A DNA stretch of 6,375 nucleotides from Methylophaga sp. (GTDB lineage: Bacteria > Pseudomonadota > Gammaproteobacteria > Nitrosococcales > Methylophagaceae): the NCBI GenBank assembly GCA_013139345.1, contig WTAY01000241.1, forward strand, positions 1 to 6,375. Direction: 5' to 3'. The translations under genes and the position numbers were made by a program. Below the pieces are notes generated by a model. The model was not told the origin of the DNA. It did no database searches and worked only from the letters and a program-made list of their open reading frames with translations. Positions 1 to 5,302 of the stretch are shown piece by piece (positions within the stretch are counted from its first letter, which is position 1; the number at the start of each line of letters is the position of its first letter).

Positions 1-518
1 CGTGACAGTGTATTGACATCATCAACAGCAATAGATAGCGTACTATCAACTTGTTGGTCAAAGCCTGATAACTGTTGATCTAATGTATTAAAACGATTAG
101 CTAAAAGATCACCTTCCGTCAGCATAACCTGTCTTGCAGCAACGGAGGTCGGATCATTAGCCACTTCATGCACGGCATTAAAGAAAGATTCCATACCACT
201 ATTCAAGCCTAGCTGTGGCGAACCTAATAAATCATCGACCTGACTAGCAAACTTCAAAAAAGTGTCTTGTTGTGATTCTTGAGAGGTATATGTTCTGACT
301 TGAGTGGCGAGAAAATTATCAAAGATACGTTCAACGCTACCAATGGTGACACCCGAGCCAATATAATGCGTGCCTTGGAAATTGGCAGGATAAGTCACTT
401 GATCAACACGCTGACGGTTGTATCCATCAGTATTAACATTACTGATATTGTGACTTGTTGTACCCAGTGCACCCTGTGAGGTGATTAGTGCTGATACGCC
501 AGTATTTAACATGCTCAT
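1..518 (-). CDS. flgK: FlgK, first hook-filament junction protein (HAP1), N-terminal part
   Basis: This is the 5' part of flgK; the gene runs off the low-coordinate edge, leaving 172 visible residues of a protein usually above 400. FlgK is exported by the flagellar type III system and sits on the hook tip, where it adapts the hook to the filament. The N-terminus begins MSMLNTGVSALITSQGALG and carries the rod/hook/HAP signature NISNVNTDGYNRQ at about residues 24-36. After it comes the long helical stretch typical of HAP1 (FDNFLATQVRTYTSQESQ onward) and a FlgK-like GMESFFNAVHEVANDPTS segment near residues 108-125. I chose the ATG at 518 because GAGGG lies about 8 bases upstream; a second ATG two codons later is less well placed. 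The gene follows flgJ after 36 bases. A possible sigma-54 promoter in the end of flgJ could transcribe it separately. The identity is secure; the C-terminal half is unseen. Confidence 0.95.
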   Translation of the reverse strand, partial: MSMLNTGVSALITSQGALGTTSHNISNVNTDGYNRQRVDQVTYPANFQGTHYIGSGVTIGSVERIFDNFLATQVRTYTSQESQQDTFLKFASQVDDLLGSPQLGLNSGMESFFNAVHEVANDPTSVAARQVMLTEGDLLANRFNTLDQQLSGFDQQVDSTLSIAVDDVNTLS

Positions 519-554
519 ATTAAAGCCCTCTACCCGTCAAGTTTTCGACGATAT

Positions 555-1523
555 TCATGAATGCTTCAACTGTTGCGAGAACTGTGCCACTGTTGAACTA
601 TTCATAATTCGTTTAATCTTGTCCGCATAGGCTGGGTCAGTTGCATACCCCGCCTTATGTAAGCCTTCAATGAATTTTTCAGGGTTATCAACGTGCTTTA
701 ATGCATCTTGATAACGTGGTTGTGTTTGTAGAAAATCAACATAATCATTGAAGCTATCTTGATATGATTCATACGTTCTAAAGTGTGCCTGCTCTTTGAC
801 AGCGACTCCATCACGATATTCAACCGTACCCGTGACAGTACGCTCCCCTTGCCAACGGCTATCTGCTTTAATATTAAACAAGCTATGACTTGAACTACCA
901 TCTGCATTTTTAATCACATGCTGGCCCCAGCCCGTTTCTAGTGCAGCTTGAGATAGAATCGCTTCAGCGGTGATGCCTATTTTATCTGCGGCTTGTTTTG
1001 CCAACGGTAATAGTTGCTGCACAAAGCTTTCTGGGGAATCAAAGGTCAATTCATTAGAGATAGCCACCGGTTGAACAGAGGCTATGGGTTTGGCCTGAAT
1101 AATTTGCTGCAATAAAGCAGGGTTTTCCATTGGCTGTAACGTCGGCCTAACGGTCACGGTGTGCATATTGCCACTATGCGTATCATCACTGGGAGTAGGC
1201 TTACTGTCAGGCTCACCACCTAATTGACGCACAATAATATCTTTTAGACCTAGTAGACCTTTGGCTGACATATCTATTGCCAGCTGTTGATCGGACATAT
1301 CTCGATACATATTACTTTGTTCACTATCAAACAAACCTTCTGCCAAACTCGAACTGGCATCGCGCATACTTTTTAACATCATGCCAACGAATATAGACTC
1401 AAACTGACCAGCAACCTGCTCTAAGGTTTCTTGATCGTTTTGATCTGTATTTGCCGAACGGCGAAGCTCTGCTAAGCCTTTAAAATCGACCGAGGTTTGT
1501 GCGATATGAGTATTAAGTGCCAT
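555..1523 (-). CDS. flgJ: FlgJ, rod cap protein and peptidoglycan hydrolase
   Basis: This 322-residue protein has the two-domain build of beta/gammaproteobacterial FlgJ (Salmonella FlgJ is about 316). Residues about 28-98 are the rod-binding, scaffold domain, with QFESIFVGMMLKSMR at 40-54, LFDS at 64-67 and DMSDQQLA at 75-82. A poorly conserved, Pro/Thr-rich linker spans about 103-160. Residues about 162-310 are a glucosaminidase-type (GH73) domain; the motif ILSQAALETGWG places the conserved catalytic glutamate at Glu196, followed by SLFNIKAD and the FRTYESYQDSFNDYVDFL block. From family knowledge, it caps the growing rod in the periplasm and cuts peptidoglycan so the rod can pass. The ATG at 1523 lies 3 bases after the flgI stop and has no clear Shine-Dalgarno, so translation is probably coupled to flgI. 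It ends in TGA at 555-557. No frameshift or missing catalytic motif is seen. Confidence 0.97.
   Translation of the reverse strand: MALNTHIAQTSVDFKGLAELRRSANTDQNDQETLEQVAGQFESIFVGMMLKSMRDASSSLAEGLFDSEQSNMYRDMSDQQLAIDMSAKGLLGLKDIIVRQLGGEPDSKPTPSDDTHSGNMHTVTVRPTLQPMENPALLQQIIQAKPIASVQPVAISNELTFDSPESFVQQLLPLAKQAADKIGITAEAILSQAALETGWGQHVIKNADGSSSHSLFNIKADSRWQGERTVTGTVEYRDGVAVKEQAHFRTYESYQDSFNDYVDFLQTQPRYQDALKHVDNPEKFIEGLHKAGYATDPAYADKIKRIMNSSTVAQFSQQLKHS
563..590 (-). promoter_or_regulatory. candidate sigma-54 (RpoN) promoter for flgK, inside the end of flgJ
   Basis: The minus strand reads GTGGCACAGTTCTCGCA from 590 to 574. The -24 core TGGCAC is intact. The -12 box TCGCA differs from TTGCA at one base. 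GG and GC are ten bases apart. The predicted start is near 563, about 45 bases before the flgK ATG. The site overlaps codons for the FlgJ C-terminal residues VAQFSQ, which are not strongly conserved. It is the weakest of the three candidates because the base before TGGCAC is G rather than a pyrimidine. Confidence 0.4.
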
Positions 1524-1526
1524 GAC

Positions 1527-2621
1527 TTAGATAATCACTAACTCAGCACGTAAGGCACCGGCTTGTTTCAATGCTTCTAAGATCGCAACAAGATCACCAG
1601 GTGCAGCCCCAACCTGATTAACTGCTCGTACAATCTCATCTAGCGATACCCCAGGATTAAATACAAACATTCGGCTATCTTCCTCTGTTATTTCTACATC
1701 AAAGTTTGGTGTAATAACCGTTTCACCATTACTAAAGGCATTAGGCTGGCTAACCTCTGAATTTGCAGTGATTGTCACTGATAAATTGCCGTGTGTAACG
1801 GCAGCAGGTGATACGCGAACATGCTGGCCAATAACAATCGTACCAGTACGCGAATTCACTACAATTTTAGCCGCAGCCTCGCCCGGTTTTAATTGCAAGT
1901 TTTCTACTAATGATAAGAAAGGAACACGTTGACTCGGATCACGAGGTGCATTCACTTTAATAGAAGCTGCATCCATAGACCGTGCAGTTCCTTTACCTAA
2001 GGTATGATTGATCGAATCTGTTAAGCGACTTGCTGTTGTAAAATCAGCCTGATGTAAATTAAGAATAATATGATCGCCCACATTGAAGGCATTTTGAACG
2101 GTACGCTCAACCGTTGCCCCATTTGGAATGCGTCCAGCACTTGGGATGTTGACGGTCACACGCGACCCATCACCCGCTTCAGCACCAAAACCACCAACAA
2201 CCATATTACCTTGTGCCATTGCATATATCTGACCATCGGCACCTTTAAGTGGTGTCATAATCAAACTACCACCACGCAGGCTTTTTGCATCACCTAGTGA
2301 TGACACGGTGACATCGATTGTTTGTCCGGGTTTTGAAAAAGGGGTTAAGTCTGCATGTACTGCAACTGCAGCCACATTTTTACTTTTTGGATCCGTTCCA
2401 GGTGGTAATGTCACACCCATTTCACGCAACATGCTTCGTAAACTTTGACCGGTAAATTTTGTTTTATCACCCGTACCATTTAAACCCACAACCAAACCAT
2501 AACCGACAAGTTGGTTATTTCGAACGCCTGCAATAGAGGCGAGATCTTTAATTCGTTCAGCATAACTAAATGTTGAAAAGGCTAATAGAATCGTCGCCAC
2601 TAATAGTGTTTTAATATTCAT
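1527..2621 (-). CDS. flgI: FlgI, flagellar P-ring protein precursor
   Basis: FlgI polymerises around the rod in the periplasmic peptidoglycan layer, forming the P-ring that with the L-ring acts as a bushing. The 364 residues match the family's usual length of about 365. A Sec signal peptide is evident: Lys4, a hydrophobic core LLVATILLAF, then SYA, with predicted cleavage after Ala21 to give ERIKDLASIAGVR. Family blocks follow: QLVGYGLVVGLNGTGDK (about 37-53), the FTGQSLRSMLREMGV block, GGFGAEAGDGSRVTVN, the ITANSEVSQPNAFS region, and the end GALRAELVII. The start ATG at 2621 has AAGGGG six bases upstream (2628-2633), and the gene begins 12 bases after the flgH stop, so the two are surely co-transcribed. 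The protein contains no cysteine, so it cannot form the intramolecular disulfide known for E. coli FlgI. Confidence 0.97.
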   Translation of the reverse strand: MNIKTLLVATILLAFSTFSYAERIKDLASIAGVRNNQLVGYGLVVGLNGTGDKTKFTGQSLRSMLREMGVTLPPGTDPKSKNVAAVAVHADLTPFSKPGQTIDVTVSSLGDAKSLRGGSLIMTPLKGADGQIYAMAQGNMVVGGFGAEAGDGSRVTVNIPSAGRIPNGATVERTVQNAFNVGDHIILNLHQADFTTASRLTDSINHTLGKGTARSMDAASIKVNAPRDPSQRVPFLSLVENLQLKPGEAAAKIVVNSRTGTIVIGQHVRVSPAAVTHGNLSVTITANSEVSQPNAFSNGETVITPNFDVEITEEDSRMFVFNPGVSLDEIVRAVNQVGAAPGDLVAILEALKQAGALRAELVII

Positions 2622-2633
2622 TAAAATCCCCTT

Positions 2634-3341
2634 CTAAAACGGCATTAATGCACTAATGAAGAACTTACCCAACCAGCCCATTACATTGGCATCATTGGTC
2701 GGACCATCACCAACATAAGATATTTGGGCATCAGCAATTCGTTTCGATGAAATCGTATTATCTGCATCAATATCACGAGGGCTAATCATTCCCGATATTC
2801 GAAGATATTCATTACCCTGATTAATAGTCATCACCTTTTCACCGCGAATAATCATATTGCCATTCGGTAATAATTCCACCACTGACACACTAATATCACC
2901 ACTCAACTTATTACTAAGATCACTATCACCCGTACCACTAAAGCTATGAGTTGAACCTAAACTGAAAGAGAGGTCATTACTTTTATTATTGGCTAACGGT
3001 AAAAATCCAGGCGTATCAAATTCAATAGCAGAACCTAGAATTGTCGGGCTTGTGATGCTATTGCTGTTTGTTTTATCTACTGTTGTTTCAGATTCTTTTT
3101 CAGCTGAAGTGACTTCTTCTAACTTCACTGTCAAAATATCGCCAACACGTCGTGCGCGATAGTCTTCAAAAAAAGAGACATTAGATCCCGCATTAAATAT
3201 GGCACCATCAGATTGTTGTTGCTGTGCGGTAGCTACTGGCCTAACAGCAGCATAAGCTGGGTCTCGTTTTGCTTGAGTCGATGTACATGCTGTGATTAAA
3301 ACTAAGCATGCCAGCGTCAATAATTTGAGTGTTTGTTTCAT
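2634..3341 (-). CDS. flgH: FlgH, flagellar L-ring lipoprotein precursor
   Basis: FlgH forms the L-ring in the outer membrane, surrounding the distal rod and touching the FlgI P-ring. With the ATG at 3341 it has 235 residues, normal for the family. Residues 1-19 are a lipoprotein signal: Lys2 and Lys6, a hydrophobic core, then the lipobox ITAC with Cys19 as the probable lipidated residue. The L-ring signature SFFEDYRARRVGDILTVKLEE lies at about 56-76. The C-terminal block with GMISPRDIDADNTISSKRIADAQISYVGDG and the ending GWLGKFFISALMPF are also diagnostic. A TTG at 3353 would add four residues (MENI), but it overlaps the GGAG ribosome site that serves the ATG, so the ATG is the real start. 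A possible sigma-54 promoter at 3377-3393 lies just upstream, after a palindromic repeat. Confidence 0.96.
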   Translation of the reverse strand: MKQTLKLLTLACLVLITACTSTQAKRDPAYAAVRPVATAQQQQSDGAIFNAGSNVSFFEDYRARRVGDILTVKLEEVTSAEKESETTVDKTNSNSITSPTILGSAIEFDTPGFLPLANNKSNDLSFSLGSTHSFSGTGDSDLSNKLSGDISVSVVELLPNGNMIIRGEKVMTINQGNEYLRISGMISPRDIDADNTISSKRIADAQISYVGDGPTNDANVMGWLGKFFISALMPF

Positions 3342-3347
3342 TATATT

Positions 3348-3351
3348 CTCC
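3348..3351 (-). promoter_or_regulatory. Shine-Dalgarno site that fixes the flgH start
   Basis: On the minus strand GGAG, followed by AATATA, sits six bases before the ATG at 3341. The alternative in-frame TTG at 3353 immediately precedes this GGAG and has no comparable site of its own. This is why the shorter 235-residue FlgH is preferred. Confidence 0.75.
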
Positions 3352-3376
3352 AAATACCGAGTGTTATTTGGGTTGA

Positions 3377-3393
3377 TGCACGGTTTGTGCCAG
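3377..3393 (-). promoter_or_regulatory. candidate sigma-54 (RpoN) promoter for flgH
   Basis: The minus strand reads CTGGCACAAACCGTGCA. The -24 box CTGGCAC is a full match to the YTGGCAC consensus. The -12 box GTGCA differs from TTGCA by one base. The GG and GC doublets are separated by exactly ten bases, the spacing sigma-54 requires. Transcription would start near 3366, about 25 bases before the flgH ATG. The site is intergenic, so coding constraint cannot explain it. No enhancer site for a FleQ/FlrC-type activator was recognised. The call rests on pattern matching by eye. Confidence 0.55.
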
Positions 3394-3396
3394 ATT

Positions 3397-3490
3397 GTTT
3401 TTAGCTATCCCTCATCCCAACCTTCTCCCGCTGGGAGAAGGGGTAAACTCCCTCTCCTGCTGGAGAGGGCTAGGGTGAGGAGGTAAAAAC
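3397..3490. repeat. double-hairpin palindromic repeat between flgG and flgH
   Basis: Two perfect hairpins lie side by side. The first has a 9 bp stem, CCTTCTCCC (3421-3429) with GGGAGAAGG (3433-3441), around a GCT loop. The second has an 8 bp stem, CCCTCTCC (3450-3457) with GGAGAGGG (3462-3469), around a TGCT loop. The two halves are imperfect inverted copies of each other, beginning CCTCATCCCAACC at 3410 and ending GGCTAGGGTGAGG at 3480. An outer 7 bp pair, GTTTTTA (3397-3403) and TAAAAAC (3484-3490), may mark the full element. The CCCTCAyCCyArCCyTCTCC type of sequence resembles dispersed REP/MITE-like repeats of proteobacteria. Neither strand has a U-tract straight after a stem, so it is not a standard terminator. 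It could stabilise or process the flg mRNA. Confidence 0.8.
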
Positions 3491-3523
3491 TAGGCTATTC
3501 TCTACTTAACGATGCCTTAACCA

Positions 3524-4309
3524 TTAAAGATTCTGAGCAGCATATTGCAGCATTTGATCTGCTGTAGAAATGGCTTTTGAATTCATCTCATATGCACGTT
3601 GTGTTTCAATCATATTAATAAGTTCGGTTACAACATTTACATTTGATGTTTCAAGTGCACCAGAAACAATACTTCCTATTCCTGTTAAACCTGGTGTGCC
3701 CGTCACCACGCCACCACTTGCACTGGTTTCTTTATATAAATTCTCACCCACGGCTTGTAAACCCGTTGGATTAACAAAGTCAGCTAACTGAATATTACCG
3801 ACAACTGTGGGGGATATCTGATTTGGCTGCAATACACTGACCGCACCATCACTACCAATCGTGACTGACAACGCATCAGCAGGAATAGTAATCGCAGGTT
3901 CTAAGGTGTAGCCATTCGACATTACCATTTGGCCCGTACCATCAATTTGGATGGTGCCATCACGGGTATAAGAGAGGCTACCATCAGGCATTAATATCTG
4001 GAAAAAACCTCGGCCTTGAATGGCCATATCCATTGCATTACCCGTTTGCACAATATTACCTTGTGTATGCATTTTTTCTGTTGCAACAGCACGTACACCG
4101 GTACCCACTTGTAAGCCTGATGGTAATTGTGTGTTACCAGAAGACTGTGCACCCGGCTGGCGAATAGTTTGATAAAGCATATCTTCAAATACTAACCGGT
4201 CTTGCTTAAACCCTGTTGTATTCGCATTTGCTAAGTTGTTTGAAATAACAGACATGCGTTGCTGTTGAGCATCGAGTCCTGTTTTGGCAATCATTAACGA
4301 CTGGTCCAT
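3524..4309 (-). CDS. flgG: FlgG, distal rod protein
   Basis: FlgG polymerises into the distal rod that passes through the P- and L-rings and carries the hook. The 261 residues match the usual 260-262. The N-terminus has the rod signature SVISNNLANANTTGFKQDR at about 20-38. Residues 46-63, YQTIRQPGAQSSGNTQLP, correspond to the FlgG-specific insertion that in Salmonella keeps the rod straight rather than hook-like; from memory it is nearly identical to the enteric sequence. The middle carries AMDMAIQGRGFFQI and the D1 beta region. The C-terminus is the conserved helix GALETSNVNVVTELINMIETQRAYEMNSKAISTADQML. The start ATG at 4309 has a strong GGAGGT five bases upstream (4315-4320). It follows flgF after 42 bases, which contain a small stem-loop (ACGCA 4333-4337 with TGCGT 4342-4346). 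A candidate sigma-54 promoter overlaps the end of flgF. Confidence 0.97.
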   Translation of the reverse strand: MDQSLMIAKTGLDAQQQRMSVISNNLANANTTGFKQDRLVFEDMLYQTIRQPGAQSSGNTQLPSGLQVGTGVRAVATEKMHTQGNIVQTGNAMDMAIQGRGFFQILMPDGSLSYTRDGTIQIDGTGQMVMSNGYTLEPAITIPADALSVTIGSDGAVSVLQPNQISPTVVGNIQLADFVNPTGLQAVGENLYKETSASGGVVTGTPGLTGIGSIVSGALETSNVNVVTELINMIETQRAYEMNSKAISTADQMLQYAAQNL

Positions 4310-4351
4310 GACTTACCTCCTACATTATTTTGACGCAGTATTGCGTTGTTA

Positions 4352-5092
4352 TTAATTAAATTGCAACAAACGTGCCGATGCCGCACCGTTATCATCAGCG
4401 GCCTTCATCATCTTGACTTGCATCTCATATTGTCGCTGTAATTCAATCATACTTACGAGTGCACCGACGGTGTTCACATTACTGCTTTCTACCGTGCCTG
4501 ATGCGACTTTTACGGTTGCATCTAATGGTGCTTCACTCCCATCTCGCATTCGTATTAAACCATCTGTATCTTTAAACACATCTTTATGTTCTGGCTTAAC
4601 TAATTTAATACGATCAAGTATTGCTAACTCATTATTACCAGCACCAACAGGGCGGATAGATACCGTTCCATCAATACCAATTTCAATTGATTGTGCAGGG
4701 GGGATCGCTATTGGACCACCTTCACCCATCACGATTAAACCTGTTCCTGTTACTAACTGACCTGATGCCGTCACTTGCAAATCGCCTGAACGGGTATACC
4801 CTTCTCGACCATCTTTGCCTTGAACAGCAATAAAGCCTTCACCCTGAATAGAAATATCTAAATCACGGCCTGTTGTTTGTATAGCGCCTTGCTGATAATC
4901 CGTTGCCGGACGTTCAGTCATTGAATACACGCGTGTTGGCAAACCTTCACCAAAAACAGGCTGGCTACGAAATTGCTCAAAATCTTGTCTAAAGCCAATG
5001 GTATTGGCATTAGCTAGATTGTTACTATTCGTCGCCTGTGCCAGCATGGTTTGCTGTGCTGCATTCATCGAAATATAAAGCATTCTATCCAT
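4352..5092 (-). CDS. flgF: FlgF, proximal rod protein
   Basis: FlgF is a subunit of the proximal rod, exported by the flagellar type III system and placed below FlgG. The 246 residues agree with the family's roughly 245-250. It opens MDRMLYISMNAAQQTMLAQATNSNNLANANTIGFRQD in full form, with the rod signature NNLANANTIGFRQD at about 24-37. Next come FlgF-like QPVFGEGLPTRVYS, then RDLDISIQGEGFIAVQGKDGREGYTRSG (about 76-103). The C-terminus is the helix GTVESSNVNTVGALVSMIELQRQYEMQVKMMKAADDN, ending SARLLQFN. It lacks the extra segment present in FlgG near residues 46-63, which separates the two paralogues. The ATG at 5092 has AGGAGG eight bases upstream (5101-5106). The gene is separated from flgE by a gap containing a palindromic repeat; no sigma-54-like site was found in that gap. 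Confidence 0.96.
   Translation of the reverse strand: MDRMLYISMNAAQQTMLAQATNSNNLANANTIGFRQDFEQFRSQPVFGEGLPTRVYSMTERPATDYQQGAIQTTGRDLDISIQGEGFIAVQGKDGREGYTRSGDLQVTASGQLVTGTGLIVMGEGGPIAIPPAQSIEIGIDGTVSIRPVGAGNNELAILDRIKLVKPEHKDVFKDTDGLIRMRDGSEAPLDATVKVASGTVESSNVNTVGALVSMIELQRQYEMQVKMMKAADDNGAASARLLQFN
4362..4377 (-). promoter_or_regulatory. candidate sigma-54 (RpoN) promoter for flgG, inside the end of flgF
   Basis: The minus strand reads CGGCACGTTTGTTGCA. Against the consensus TGGCACG-N4-TTGCW only the first base differs. GG and GC are separated by exactly ten bases. A start at about 4351 would begin the transcript immediately after the flgF stop codon, leaving a leader of about 41 bases with the strong flgG ribosome site. 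The caveat is that these bases also encode the FlgF C-terminal residues ARLLQ, so part of the match could come from protein constraint. Confidence 0.5.
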
Positions 5093-5156
5093 AATAAAGT
5101 CCTCCTATAGCCAACTCACTTGAAGATGCAGAAAAAAGTATGTCTTTGCAAAAGCC

Positions 5157-5236
5157 CGTCATTCCCGCGAAAGCGGGAATCCAACGATAGTAGTTAATTT
5201 TACGACCCATGGATCCCCGCATTCGCGAGGATGACG
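5157..5236. repeat. 80 bp double-hairpin palindromic repeat (CGTCAT...ATGACG) between flgE and flgF
   Basis: The left arm 5157-5183 and the right arm 5210-5236 are inverted copies matching at 23 of 27 positions, both with CGTCAT at the outer end. Each arm is itself a hairpin. The left pairs ATTCCCGC (5161-5168) with GCGGGAAT (5173-5180) perfectly around a GAAA loop. The right pairs ATCCCCGC (5213-5220) with GCGAGGAT (5225-5232) with one C-A mismatch around ATTC. The core CGTCATTCCCGCGAAAGCGG is a sequence type dispersed in many proteobacteria; translated, it gives the familiar spurious peptide WIPAFAGMT. No U-tract follows a stem, so a terminator role is unlikely. It is more plausibly a MITE/REP-like element that settled between two co-transcribed genes. 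Confidence 0.85.
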
Positions 5237-5302
5237 AGACATTATTTCCTGAACCTTTAATACTCACGGGTATATTATTTCAATAAAACAAAGTTAGGAA
5301 AA

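Noticed and set aside
519..600. Sigma-28 (FliA) class-3 promoter upstream of flgK
   Set aside because: No TAAAG-like -35 with a GCCGATAA-like -10 at the right spacing was found on the minus strand.
3409..3480. Rho-independent terminator between flgG and flgH
   Set aside because: The stems are strong, but neither strand has a U-tract immediately after a stem, and the downstream genes belong to the same assembly pathway.
3292..3486. 64-residue plus-strand open frame over the flgH 5' end and the flgG-flgH gap
   Set aside because: Its second half (PSSQPSPAGRRG...) is the hairpin repeat read as protein, and its first half is antisense to the flgH signal sequence.
5093..5156. Sigma-54 or sigma-70 promoter directly before flgF
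   Set aside because: GGGCTTTTGCA has wrong GG-to-GC spacing, and TTGCAA has only a weak partner -10 (CATCTT).
5085..5267. 60-residue minus-strand open frame between flgE and flgF
   Set aside because: It is the translated palindromic repeat; WIPAFAGMT is the usual spurious peptide from this repeat type. It also overlaps the flgF start and has no ribosome site of note.
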